Notes under the pieces: model-generated
Seen by the model: the letters and a program-made list of their open reading frames with translations, nothing else
Databases searched by the model: none
What the model was told of the DNA's origin: nothing
Made by a program: the position numbers and the translations under genes
Assembly (NCBI RefSeq): GCF_002979515.1
Contig: NZ_PCPA01000009.1
Location: forward strand, 1-64,000
Origin: Microbacterium sp. MYb54
GTDB lineage: Bacteria; Actinomycetota; Actinomycetes; Actinomycetales; Microbacteriaceae
Length of the DNA stretch: 64,000 bases
Reading direction: 5' to 3'
Shown: positions 16,577 to 25,919 of the stretch, in pieces
Layout of the letters: the number at the start of each line of letters is the position of its first letter
Numbering within the stretch: the stretch's first letter is position 1

Positions 16577-17351
16577 GACCGGACTGTCACGGCAAGATGC
16601 CATCCTCGAGGCCCTCTACACGAGCGGTCGCGTCAGCGTCGCCGACGTGGCATCCGAGTTCGCGGTTTCCGAGGTCACCGTGCGGCGCGACCTCGATCAC
16701 CTCGCGCAGGCAGGCGTCCTCCGACGCGTTCGGGGCGGAGCCGTCAGCGTGCGGCTGCGCGGCGAAGGCCTCCCCTTCTCGATGCGGCGCCTGGAAGCAT
16801 CCGACGCGAAGGAGCGCATCGCCGAGGCCGCGGCGAAACTGGTCATCGACGGCGAGGCGGTGTGCGTCGACAGCGGGACGACGGGCGCGGCCGTCGCTCA
16901 GCAGCTGGCCTCGCGGCGTCTCACCGTCATGCCGTTCAGCGTGCAGTCGCTGGAGGCCCTGACCCGTGGCGCGGTGGCCAGGGTGATCCTGCCGAGCGGG
17001 TCTGTCCACCCGGAAGAGGGTTCGATCGTCGGACCTCTGGTCGAGCAGTCGTTGCGTGACCTCCGCTTCGACACCGTCTTCCTCAGTTGCTGCGGCGCTG
17101 CGCTCGACGCGGGCATCACGGCGTATGACCTCGACGACGCCGCAGCCAAGCGCGCGATGATCGCCGCCGGACGCCGCGTGGTGCTCATCGCCGAGGGGGC
17201 GAAGTTCGCGCGGTCGGCGATGAGCGTGGTGTGCGCCCTCACCGACGTCGATGTCGTGGTCACCGACGAGACGGCCCCGACCGAAGTGCTCGACGAACTC
17301 CGGGCCGCCGGGGTAGAGGTGGTCGTCGCCTCGGGAGCCTCCGGTGAGTGA
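16575..17351 (+). CDS. DeoR/GlpR-family sugar-phosphate-responsive regulator
   Basis: 258 residues. An N-terminal winged helix (RQDAILEALYTSGRVSVADVA, then SEVTVRRDLDHLAQAGVLRR) is followed by a sugar-isomerase-like sensor domain with CVDSGTTGAAVAQQL. Such proteins repress carbohydrate genes until a phosphorylated sugar binds. The next gene, an MFS transporter, overlaps its end by 8 bp, so regulator and transporter are one operon. Confidence 0.9.
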   Translation: MTGLSRQDAILEALYTSGRVSVADVASEFAVSEVTVRRDLDHLAQAGVLRRVRGGAVSVRLRGEGLPFSMRRLEASDAKERIAEAAAKLVIDGEAVCVDSGTTGAAVAQQLASRRLTVMPFSVQSLEALTRGAVARVILPSGSVHPEEGSIVGPLVEQSLRDLRFDTVFLSCCGAALDAGITAYDLDDAAAKRAMIAAGRRVVLIAEGAKFARSAMSVVCALTDVDVVVTDETAPTEVLDELRAAGVEVVVASGASGE

Positions 17352-18660
17352 GGGCGGCGCGACGACCGCTCCCCCGGCGAAGCCGTCGACCCTCCGCGTC
17401 GTCCTCTCGCATCCGCTGTATCGGGCGTCGACGCTCGCGCTCTTCCTCTCGGGCCTCGGCATGTCGGCCGCGGCACCACTCATCGCCTCGTTCCTGGTCA
17501 CCGAGCTCGGCGCCTCGTTCACCGTCGCCGGTCTCTACTATCTGACGAGTCTCACCGCGCCCGTCGCCGGCTACCTCGTCGGAGCCCGCTCCGACCGCAC
17601 GGGCCGACGACTCGGACTGTTCCGGATCTGCGCCGTCGCCGGTTTCCTCGGCTGGCTGGGCATCGCGTATTCCACTGAGCTGTGGATGCCGTTCGTCATC
17701 AGCGCCATCGTGCTCGGCTTCGCGGGTGCCGCGACGTCGCAGCTGTTCGCCGCGATCCATGACGAGCTCACCGCGGAGCCCACGGCCGCCGACGACGGTG
17801 TCGTCGCCGTGGTGCGGATGGCGCTCACCGCGGGATGGGTGATCGGGCCGGTGCTGGGGTCGTTCCTCGCCGCCTATGCCGGGTACCGCACGATGCTGAT
17901 CTTCGTCGCGATCGCCACCCTCGCCCAGATCCTCCCTCTCGGGACCCTCCGCACCACTCCGCCACCGCTCACCGGAGAGTCGTCGGTCCCCGGTTCAGCC
18001 TCCAGCGCGAAGACCGCGCCCGGCCTTCGCGCGATGCTGCCGCTCCTGGCGTTCACGGCGCTCTACATCTGCGTCTACGCCGGCGAGTCCGTGAAGTACG
18101 CCTTCCTCCCGCTCTACATGAACGAGCAGTTGCGCCTGGCCCCCGAGATCAGTGGTGCGATCATCGGCATCCAGCCTCTGGTCGAGCTCGCCCTGATGCC
18201 TCTCGCCGTGATCGTCGGACGAAGGGTCGGCATGACCCGACTGATGGCGTTCGCCGCCGCGTGCGGTGTCGGCGCGAACCTCTTCTTCGCCTTCTCCGGG
18301 ACGGCAGCCGGACTCTTCGCCGGGCAGATCCTGATGGGCGCCGTCTGGGGTGTCTTCGCTGCCCTCGGGATCATCGTCGCCCAGCGTCTGCTCCCGACGG
18401 CGGTGGCGACGGCGTCGGCGATCTTCCTCAGCTCGACCGCGATCAGCTCGGCCATCGGCGGTCTCGCCGGCGGTCTCGGCGCGGCCGTCATCGGCCTGCC
18501 ACTCGTGTTCGTGATCCCCGCCGGATTCGCGGCTGTCGCCGTGATCGGACTGCTGATCATGAGCCGTCGGGAGTCGTCTCGATCCTGGACGCACACCCAG
18601 GTTGGGCGCGTACCGTCGGTCTCAGAAGGCACGACAGAAGATCAGAACGCGACGCCCTGA
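17344..18660 (+). CDS. MFS transporter, sugar-efflux (SET)-like
   Basis: 438 residues, twelve predicted membrane helices. The cytoplasmic loop 2-3 motif is SDRTGRRLG and a GWVIGPVLGSF helix resembles the SET sugar-efflux group. Start GTG 17344 follows GGGAG by six bases and lies inside the deoR-type gene (8-bp overlap). With a DeoR regulator, export or uptake of a sugar derivative is the simplest reading. The hydrophilic C-terminal tail of about 30 residues has no known role. Confidence 0.85.
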   Translation: MSEGGATTAPPAKPSTLRVVLSHPLYRASTLALFLSGLGMSAAAPLIASFLVTELGASFTVAGLYYLTSLTAPVAGYLVGARSDRTGRRLGLFRICAVAGFLGWLGIAYSTELWMPFVISAIVLGFAGAATSQLFAAIHDELTAEPTAADDGVVAVVRMALTAGWVIGPVLGSFLAAYAGYRTMLIFVAIATLAQILPLGTLRTTPPPLTGESSVPGSASSAKTAPGLRAMLPLLAFTALYICVYAGESVKYAFLPLYMNEQLRLAPEISGAIIGIQPLVELALMPLAVIVGRRVGMTRLMAFAAACGVGANLFFAFSGTAAGLFAGQILMGAVWGVFAALGIIVAQRLLPTAVATASAIFLSSTAISSAIGGLAGGLGAAVIGLPLVFVIPAGFAAVAVIGLLIMSRRESSRSWTHTQVGRVPSVSEGTTEDQNATP

Positions 18661-18731
18661 CCGGCGGTTCGCGAAGCATCAATCAGGACGACCCTCCGCC
18701 GCCTCAGGGCGACGCCGGAGAAGAGGTCATC

Positions 18732-19838
18732 ATGGGCGACATCCGCCCGACCGTCCGCACCTGTCCACGCGACAGCGTGAACCGGACATCGAGCACATTC
18801 ACCGAACTGGCTCAGCAGATCCGCAATCGTGGACTGCTGCGCCGACGATACGGCTACTACTGGTCGAAGCTCGTGGGCGCACCGCTGGTTCTCGCCGCGT
18901 GCCTCATCGGCTTCTTCTGGATCGGCGACAGCTGGTGGCAGCTGTTCACGGCTGCGGCTCTCGCGATCGTCTTCACGCAGATCGCCTTCCTCGGGCATGA
19001 CGCAGCGCACCGACAGATCTTCGTGTCCGGCCGCTGGAACGACTGGACCAGCCTCGTCCTCGGCGATCTCTTCGTCGGGATGAGCTACGGATGGTGGCAG
19101 CACAAGCACACGCGGCACCACGCCAACCCCAACAAGCTCGGCTCCGATCCTGACATCGAGCTCCCGGTCATCGCGGTGACCGCCGAGACCGCCGCCCGAC
19201 ATCACAGTCCTGCCGTGCAGTGGATGCGCGGACACCAGGGACTCCTGTTCTTCCCCATCCTCTTCTTCGAGGGGATCTCCCTGCACGCCTCGAGTGTGCG
19301 TCGGGTCGTCACGCGGGGTCGACTCGAGCGTCGACGGGTGGAGATCGCGTTCCTGAGCATCCGCATGATCGGATACCTGGCGATCGTGTTCCTCGTGCTC
19401 TCCCCCGGGATCGCCTTCGTGTTCCTCGCCGTGCAGCTCGGTCTCTTCGGGTTCTACATGGGCATCGCGTTCGCCCCGAACCACAAGGGGATGCCGGTGG
19501 TTCCGCGCGACCTGACGCTGGACTTCCTCCGCCGTCAGGTGCTGATGAGCCGGAACGTCCGCGGCACCCGCGCACTGGATGTCGCCATGGGCGGGCTGAA
19601 CTACCAGATCGAGCATCACCTGTTCCCGTCGATGCCGCGGCCGCACCTGCGTCGCGCGGCACCGATCATCGCCGAGTACTGCGAGGCCCACGGGGTGCCG
19701 TACACGCAGACGGGTCTGTTCGCGTCGTACGCGATCGTCGTGCGCTACATCAACCGCGTCGGGCTCGGGGAGCGCGATGTCTTCAGCTGCCCCCTCGCCG
19801 ATCAGCGGCTTGCGATCGGGGCACCGGTCCGGTCCTGA
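18732..19838 (+). CDS. Membrane fatty-acid (acyl-CoA) desaturase
   Basis: 368 residues. The three histidine boxes of a di-iron membrane desaturase are present: GHDAAH, HKHTRHH and QIEHH, with four hydrophobic segments between them. QIEHHLFPSMPRPHL is typical of delta-6-type or DesA3-like bacterial enzymes. It introduces a double bond into acyl chains using O2 and an electron donor. ATG 18732 follows GAAGAGGTC. No dedicated reductase is adjacent; the nearby DesK-like kinase is 13 kb away. Confidence 0.9.
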   Translation: MGDIRPTVRTCPRDSVNRTSSTFTELAQQIRNRGLLRRRYGYYWSKLVGAPLVLAACLIGFFWIGDSWWQLFTAAALAIVFTQIAFLGHDAAHRQIFVSGRWNDWTSLVLGDLFVGMSYGWWQHKHTRHHANPNKLGSDPDIELPVIAVTAETAARHHSPAVQWMRGHQGLLFFPILFFEGISLHASSVRRVVTRGRLERRRVEIAFLSIRMIGYLAIVFLVLSPGIAFVFLAVQLGLFGFYMGIAFAPNHKGMPVVPRDLTLDFLRRQVLMSRNVRGTRALDVAMGGLNYQIEHHLFPSMPRPHLRRAAPIIAEYCEAHGVPYTQTGLFASYAIVVRYINRVGLGERDVFSCPLADQRLAIGAPVRS

Positions 19839-19851
19839 ACGGTCGTTGCCT

Positions 19852-20841
19852 CTAGCCGCGGACGGTCGCGATCATCCGGTCCAGATCGGCGTCGAGTTCG
19901 GCGTCGACCACCTGCCGGGCCGGGGTGGCGTCGTGGTACGCGATGATCTCCTCGGCGCCGGCCCAGAACGGCACTCGGGGCTGGAACTCGGGCACGATGC
20001 GACGGATCTTCGTGTTGTCGAAGACCATCGGATGAGCTCTGTCGCCGTGCAGGTCGGCCGCGAGGGCTGGCCTGATGGCGGAGATCGCGTCCGAGGACAC
20101 GTGCACCAGCTCGGGCCGAGCCCCTGCAGCGTCGCCCAGCCACGTGTAGATCTGGTCCCACGTCGGTGCCTGGTCGCCCGTGATGTGGAACGTGTCGCCC
20201 AATGCGTCGCGTCGTCCGAACAGACCGACGAACCCCACCGCGAAGTCGGTCGTGTGCGTGATGGTCCACGGCGAGGTGCCGTCTCCGTGGACGAGGACGG
20301 GCCGACCCTCGCGCATCCTCACCACGTCATTCCACCCCGCGAGAGTGGGCATGCTGGTGCGGTCGTAGGTGTGGGAAGGGCGAACGATGGTGACCGGGAA
20401 TCCCTGATCGCGGTAGGCGACGGTGAGGGTGTCTTCGCACGCGATCTTGTCCCTCGCATACGCCGAGAACGGGTTTCGGAGCGGGGTCGACTCGGTGATC
20501 GGGAAGCGCAGTGGCGGCTTCTGATACGCCGAGGCCGAACTGATGAACACGTACTGGCCGATGCGGCCGGCGAAGCGCTCGATGTCGGCCTGCACATGCG
20601 CGGGCGTGAACGACGTGAACTGCGCCACGACGTCGAACTCCCGAGCGCCCAGGGCAGCCCGCACCGCGTCGTCGTCACGGATGTCGGCCTGCAGCAGCTC
20701 GACCTCGCCCGGCAGCCGACGTTCGCCGGAGCGGCCGCGGTTGAGCACGGTGACCCGATGCCCGAGCTCCACCGCCCGCTGCACCGAAGCCGTGCTGATG
20801 ACGCCGCTGCCACCGACGAAGAGGATGTCCTGTGCACTCAT
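19852..20841 (-). CDS. NAD-dependent epimerase/dehydratase (extended SDR)
   Basis: 329 residues. The N-terminal GGSGVISTA is a variant of the GxxGxxG dinucleotide motif. YVFISSASAY holds the catalytic Ser, and the Tyr-x3-Lys is FSAYARDK. The rest fits a nucleotide-sugar-type epimerase or isoflavone-reductase-like enzyme. Its substrate cannot be given. Convergent with the desaturase gene (13 bp) and divergent from the seven-gene GMC operon. Confidence 0.85.
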   Translation of the reverse strand: MSAQDILFVGGSGVISTASVQRAVELGHRVTVLNRGRSGERRLPGEVELLQADIRDDDAVRAALGAREFDVVAQFTSFTPAHVQADIERFAGRIGQYVFISSASAYQKPPLRFPITESTPLRNPFSAYARDKIACEDTLTVAYRDQGFPVTIVRPSHTYDRTSMPTLAGWNDVVRMREGRPVLVHGDGTSPWTITHTTDFAVGFVGLFGRRDALGDTFHITGDQAPTWDQIYTWLGDAAGARPELVHVSSDAISAIRPALAADLHGDRAHPMVFDNTKIRRIVPEFQPRVPFWAGAEEIIAYHDATPARQVVDAELDADLDRMIATVRG

Positions 20842-21025
20842 GTCCTGATCCTGTCATGCCGAGAACGCGCATCCTGGACCATGTCCCGCCCGCGCGCGCC
20901 GAGTCCTTACAGGGTTGAAACAACTCGGTGGTACGGGGGTTCTGACGCACAGTCCGCGGATAGCGTTTCGAGCGTTCGATCGCTCGGGGATCCTCCCCGG
21001 CACCATCAACACCGGGGACCCTGCC

Positions 21026-22267
21026 ATGCCACACAGCCGCTCACACCCTTCGCCCAGTCGGATCATCGCCGTCAACATCGGGGTGCTGGTGTGCGGCGCC
21101 GCGATCGTCGTGATCGTCTCCGACCTGCTTCCGGTGATCCCGGCGCTGGTGTATCCGCTCGTGTTCACGATCGTCACCGCTGTGCTCCTGGCACTCGCCG
21201 TCGCGGCGAGCCGCCGCGGGGCACTGGCCGCGTCCCGCATCTGGGCGGGGTGGGCGGGGTTCCTCATCGTGCTGCTCGTGCTGGCGTGGAGCAACCTCTT
21301 CGGATGGGGCGGTGCGCTCAGCACCACGCTGCTCGTCGCGATCGTGCTCAACACGGTCGTCGCCGGCGCCTTCCGAAGCGGCGTCCACCTGGCCGTGGTG
21401 CAGCTCGGCTCGCTGATCTGGGCGGCGATCGCCTTCCTGTACGGCATCCCGCCCCTGCCGCTGATCGTTCTCGCGGCGATCGGCCTCTGGTGGCTCGGGG
21501 CGGTCGGCTACTCCGCGTCGGTCGTCATCGCGACCGCCCTCATCCTTCCGGTCGGTGCGACGCTGCTCGTGCACCCGCTCACACACGACGCTCTCGCCGT
21601 CGATGGGGGCGACATCGCCACGTTGGCCGGAATGGTCGCACTCGCGTCGCTCCTCGGGAGCATCATCACGCGCCGGGTGCCCGATCCTCGTATCTGGGGC
21701 GTGATGCGCCCGACGATCGTCATCGTCCTCATCGCGCAGGCGGCGCTGGGGAGCATCCCCGTGGTCGCCGAGATCTTCCGACCGGAAGACCCGTGGCCGG
21801 GGCTGCTCACCGGCCTCTGCGCGCTCAGCATCGCCGCAGCGGTGCTGGTGTTCCGCCGGCATCGAGCGGGCGCCTGGGCCGTCATCGGATACGGCGGCCT
21901 GCTCTGGGCATCGGTTGCGGCACAGGTGCTGCTGCCCGCCCCGATCCCGGCGTTGCTGACGCCGGCGGTCCTGTTCGTCCTGCTGTCGCGCATGATGTGG
22001 CGCACGGCGCCGTTCTCTCGCAAGACCGTGCACCTCGCACTCGCGATGGCGCTCGACGGCGTCGCGCTGGTACTGCTCGCAGCTCCGGCCCCGGGAGGCG
22101 CCGCGGTGATGCTGGCCGTGTGCGGGCTGACGATCATCGTGCTGGTGCTGCGCATGCAGCCCGTTCCTCCTCGCGGTCGCACGGAAGCGGTCGCTGACCT
22201 GCCGGAAGACGACCGGCCGCCGCGAGACGGAACGCCGATCACCGTCGATGAGGCGGTGGCGAGATGA
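21026..22267 (+). CDS. Polytopic membrane protein of unknown family, first gene of the GMC operon
   Basis: 413 residues from ATG 21026, about twelve hydrophobic helices with almost no loops, ending in a polar Arg/Asp/Glu tail of about 40 residues. I recognise no transporter signature. The ATGA overlap (22264-22267) with the Tat-type oxidoreductase gene means the two are translated together, so it could be a membrane partner, quinone-side electron acceptor or substrate channel for it. A longer in-frame start exists at 20915 but lacks a better ribosome-binding site. Confidence 0.75.
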   Translation: MPHSRSHPSPSRIIAVNIGVLVCGAAIVVIVSDLLPVIPALVYPLVFTIVTAVLLALAVAASRRGALAASRIWAGWAGFLIVLLVLAWSNLFGWGGALSTTLLVAIVLNTVVAGAFRSGVHLAVVQLGSLIWAAIAFLYGIPPLPLIVLAAIGLWWLGAVGYSASVVIATALILPVGATLLVHPLTHDALAVDGGDIATLAGMVALASLLGSIITRRVPDPRIWGVMRPTIVIVLIAQAALGSIPVVAEIFRPEDPWPGLLTGLCALSIAAAVLVFRRHRAGAWAVIGYGGLLWASVAAQVLLPAPIPALLTPAVLFVLLSRMMWRTAPFSRKTVHLALAMALDGVALVLLAAPAPGGAAVMLAVCGLTIIVLVLRMQPVPPRGRTEAVADLPEDDRPPRDGTPITVDEAVAR

Positions 22268-24255
22268 CGCGTCTGAACCGACGGCAGTTCCTCGGCGGCG
22301 GGCTCGTCGCGCTGGGGGCCGGTGCGCTCGCGGCAGCGACCTCGATACGCAACTCTCCGGCGACACCAGACACGGCAGGCCCTCGTCGCGACGTCACACC
22401 GACCGATGCGCTCGAGACCGAACGAGACTACGACTACATCGTGGTCGGGGCCGGCGCTGGCGGAGGGCCACTCGCGGTCCGGCTCGCCGAAGCCGGCTAC
22501 ACGGTACTCGTCATAGAGGCGGGACCGGCGACGACCACCGCCGATGTCTACGAAGTGCCGGCGTTCCACCTGTTCGCGTCCTCCGATCCCGAGATGAGCT
22601 GGGACTACTACGTCAGCCACTACACCGACCCGGCCGCACACGGCTCGGCGTTCGTCCGCGAACGCGGAGGAGTGCTCTACCCGCGCGCCTCGACTCTGGG
22701 CGGATGCACCGCGCACCACGCCCTGCTGATGCTCGCCCCCGAAGACGACGACTGGAATCGCATCGGGCGCATCACCGGCGACCCGTCCTGGAATGCCGGG
22801 TTCATGGCGCGATACCAGGACCGAGTGCGGGAGTGGCTTCCGATCGAGACGAGTCCGGCGAGCATCCTCAGCCAGGACCAGACCCTCGCGCGACTGGTGA
22901 CGGCAGCGGTCGCCGACACCGCCGATCAGGCCCTGCCCCCGACGGATGTCGATCTGAACCGCGGCGAGATCGGCGGCACGCTGCTCGATCCGAACAACCC
23001 CGCCTCGGTGCAGGCCTACCGCGAGGGGGCGGCTCTCATCCCCCAGTCCTCTCGCGGCGGAAAGCGCTACGGGGTGCGGGAGCGACTCCTGGAGGCCGCA
23101 CCCAAGCTGAAGGACAGGCTGTTCTTCCAGACCGATGCGCTCGTCGAACGGGTGCTGTTCGAACCGGGCGCGGATGCCCCGCGAGCGATCGGCGTCGAGC
23201 TGCTGCTCGCCCCCTACGCGTATGCGGCGAGCCCCCGTCAGGTTGCTCTGACGAGTGCGGAGCGAGACAGCGTCCGACGACGCGTGACCGCACGTCGAGA
23301 GGTGATCCTCGCGGCCGGCGCCTACAACACGCCCCAGCTGCTCATGCTGTCGGGAGTCGGCGACACCGAACAGCTCGCCGAACAGAACATTCCGGTCGTC
23401 GTCGATCTCCCCGCCGTCGGCAGCAATCTGCAGGACCGCTACGAGATGACGGTCGTCACCGAGTTCGACCGCCGTTTCGCCGTCCTGAAAGACGCGACCT
23501 ACGGGCGTGCGGGCGACCTCGAGCTGTCGAAGTGGCGTGCGGGCGACCCGAACGCGCTCTACCGCTCCAACGGTCTTCTCATCGGGCTCAAAGAGCGGTA
23601 CTCACAGGGGAGCGAGCATCCGGAGCTCTTCCTGTTCGGCGCGCCCTCGCAGTTCACGGGTTACCGACCGGGGTTCGCGGAAGACGGCGTGGCCAGCAAG
23701 CGTCACTTCAACTGGGCCGTCGTGCGCGGCTTCCAGGAGAGCATGACCGGTCGAGTCAGGTTGCGCTCTGCGGACCCGACCGATGTGCCCGACATCAACT
23801 TCGCCTACTTCGCGGACGGCCGCGACACCGAGTCGACGTCGCGCGATCTGGAGGCACTTCGCGAGGGGATCGCCAAAGCGAGGGAGATCAACGAGCGGGC
23901 ACGGTCGCTGCGATTCGCAGATGCAGCCACAGACCGCGAGGTCTATCCCGGCGAGGGCGTCGAGGGGTCAGAGCTCGACGGACTCATCCGCCGCGATGCC
24001 TGGGGGCACCATGCCAGCTGCACGGTGCCGATGGGGAAGGTGGGCGACCCCGCGGCTGCCCTCGACTCGCACTTCCGTGTGCAGGGGACCGAAGCACTCC
24101 GCGTCGTCGACGCCTCGGTGTTCCCGAAGATCCCCGGGCTGTTCCCTCTGATGGCTCTGTTCGCGTTGAGTGAGCGCGCAGCTGACCTCATCCTCGAGGA
24201 CGCATCGACTGCCGGAGCATCCGCCGGCGCCGACACGACGGAGCCCGCAGCATGA
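22264..24255 (+). CDS. GMC-family FAD oxidoreductase with Tat signal
   Basis: 663 residues. The N-terminus LNRRQFLGGGLVALGAGALA is a twin-arginine signal, so a folded flavoprotein is exported. The FAD motif YIVVGAGAGGGPLAVRLAEAG starts near residue 58, and GSNLQDRYE plus the C-terminal WGHHASCTVPMG with its active-site His identify the glucose-methanol-choline fold. The substrate is probably an alcohol or sterol/sugar OH. It overlaps both neighbours by ATGA. Confidence 0.9.
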   Translation: MTRLNRRQFLGGGLVALGAGALAAATSIRNSPATPDTAGPRRDVTPTDALETERDYDYIVVGAGAGGGPLAVRLAEAGYTVLVIEAGPATTTADVYEVPAFHLFASSDPEMSWDYYVSHYTDPAAHGSAFVRERGGVLYPRASTLGGCTAHHALLMLAPEDDDWNRIGRITGDPSWNAGFMARYQDRVREWLPIETSPASILSQDQTLARLVTAAVADTADQALPPTDVDLNRGEIGGTLLDPNNPASVQAYREGAALIPQSSRGGKRYGVRERLLEAAPKLKDRLFFQTDALVERVLFEPGADAPRAIGVELLLAPYAYAASPRQVALTSAERDSVRRRVTARREVILAAGAYNTPQLLMLSGVGDTEQLAEQNIPVVVDLPAVGSNLQDRYEMTVVTEFDRRFAVLKDATYGRAGDLELSKWRAGDPNALYRSNGLLIGLKERYSQGSEHPELFLFGAPSQFTGYRPGFAEDGVASKRHFNWAVVRGFQESMTGRVRLRSADPTDVPDINFAYFADGRDTESTSRDLEALREGIAKAREINERARSLRFADAATDREVYPGEGVEGSELDGLIRRDAWGHHASCTVPMGKVGDPAAALDSHFRVQGTEALRVVDASVFPKIPGLFPLMALFALSERAADLILEDASTAGASAGADTTEPAA

Positions 24256-25919
24256 CCTGGCAGAGGTTGGAAACGGACACCCTGCCGAGAACGGCGCGCG
24301 CCGTCGTCATCGGCAGCGGATACGGCGGAGGCGTGGTCGCGGCTCGGATCGCCGCAGACCTCCCTCCCGGTGAGACGCTGATACTCGAACGCGGGCGGGA
24401 GTGGCTCCCCGGCGAGTTCCCCGATTCCTGGAGCACGGTGCAGCGGAACGTGCGAACGCCCCGCAACCCGATGGGCCTGTTCGACCTCGCCCTGGGAACG
24501 GACGTCGATCGCCTGGTCGGATGCGGCCTCGGCGGCGGATCGCTCATCAACGCAGGTGTGATGCTGCAACCACTGCCCGACGTGTTCGACGACGTGTGGC
24601 CGGCGCCGATCGATGCCGACGAGCTCGCCCCTCATGTGGAGCGCGTGCTCGAGGTGCTGAAACCGACGACCGTCACCACTCCGCCCGACCGGACTCGACC
24701 GCTCGAGAAGCTCGCCCGGCGACACGGGGTCGCTGTCACCGCCGTCCCCGTGGCCATCTCGCATCGCCCACCGGGGGAGAACGGATTCGGCTTCCACCAG
24801 ACATCGTGCACCGGGTGCGGCAACTGCATGACCGGATGCAACATCGGCGCGAAGACGACGGTGCATGCGAGCTACCTGCCTCTCGCTGCCCGACGAGGGG
24901 CGGCCATCGTCACGAGGACCGAGGTGCGGACGATCGTGCCCTCCCCCGATCCGACGCACCGTTGGCGTCTCACCGGCTGGCGCTATGAGTACGAGCTCAC
25001 CCACTACCGACGAGTCGAATTCACTCTGGATGCCGACGTGGTGGTACTCGCCGCCGGAGCGCTCGGCTCCACGGGCATCCTGTTGCGCAGCGCGCGGGCG
25101 GGCCTGCCCCTGTCCACGGCGCTGGGTACCCGATTCTCCGGAAACGGCGATGCGATCGCGATCTCCTACAACTCCGCGACCGTCCGGCAGTCAGGAATCG
25201 GTGCGGCCGACCAGCAGAATCCCGACCTGGACGTCGGTCCCACGATCACGCGGATGCTCGACATGCGAACAGAATCACCCGGCTATGTCGTGCAGGACGC
25301 AGCGGTTCCCTGGCCCATCGCGCAGCTGCTGCGACGACTGCTCGGGGCGCGCTTCGCCCTGGCCCGCGACAGCCGGGTGTACTGCGATCTGCGGCCGGGC
25401 GGATGCCCCGTGGGATGCAGTGCGTTGGAGCACTCCCAGACCTGGCTCGCGATGGGAAACGACTCCGCCGCGGGGGTGGTGCGCCTCGACGCGCGAGGGG
25501 AGCCGGTCATCCGCTGGACGAATGCCGGTCAACAGGAGGTGTACAAGGCGCAGCACGCGGACTTCGCGGCCCTGAGCGAGTACGCGGAATCGACGTTCGT
25601 CACGAACCCGCGCCATGCCGTGCTGAACCGTGGCATCGCCGCACGCTCTCCTATCACGGTGCATCCGTTGGGAGGGGCGCCCATGGCGGAGTCCGTCGAG
25701 CAGGGTGTCGTCGACGACGGCGGCCGGGTGTTCGCTCCGTCGGGCGGGATCCACGAGGGGCTCTACGTGCTCGATGGCGCGATCTGCCCCCGATCCGTCG
25801 GCGCGAACCCCGCGCTGACGATCGCCGCGCTCGCCGAGAGAGGTGCAGCGAAGATACGCGAATCGGGCATCCTGCATCAGGCGGTCGGGGCCTCGCCCAT
25901 CGAAGGAGCACTCTCATGA
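24252..25919 (+). CDS. GMC-type (cholesterol-oxidase-like) oxidoreductase with ferredoxin-like Cys motif
   Basis: 555 residues, no signal peptide. FAD motif AVVIGSGYGGGVVAARIA at about 17-34, GCGLGGGSLINAGVML, a C-terminal VHPLGGAPM and a final GANPALTIAALAER as in cholesterol-oxidase-like enzymes. Cysteines 186, 189, 192 and 196 form C-x2-C-x2-C-x3-C (CTGCGNCMTGC), the spacing of a [4Fe-4S] ferredoxin site. It may therefore pass electrons out through an Fe-S cluster instead of to O2. Coupled by ATGA to the genes on both sides. Confidence 0.85.
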   Translation: MTWQRLETDTLPRTARAVVIGSGYGGGVVAARIAADLPPGETLILERGREWLPGEFPDSWSTVQRNVRTPRNPMGLFDLALGTDVDRLVGCGLGGGSLINAGVMLQPLPDVFDDVWPAPIDADELAPHVERVLEVLKPTTVTTPPDRTRPLEKLARRHGVAVTAVPVAISHRPPGENGFGFHQTSCTGCGNCMTGCNIGAKTTVHASYLPLAARRGAAIVTRTEVRTIVPSPDPTHRWRLTGWRYEYELTHYRRVEFTLDADVVVLAAGALGSTGILLRSARAGLPLSTALGTRFSGNGDAIAISYNSATVRQSGIGAADQQNPDLDVGPTITRMLDMRTESPGYVVQDAAVPWPIAQLLRRLLGARFALARDSRVYCDLRPGGCPVGCSALEHSQTWLAMGNDSAAGVVRLDARGEPVIRWTNAGQQEVYKAQHADFAALSEYAESTFVTNPRHAVLNRGIAARSPITVHPLGGAPMAESVEQGVVDDGGRVFAPSGGIHEGLYVLDGAICPRSVGANPALTIAALAERGAAKIRESGILHQAVGASPIEGALS

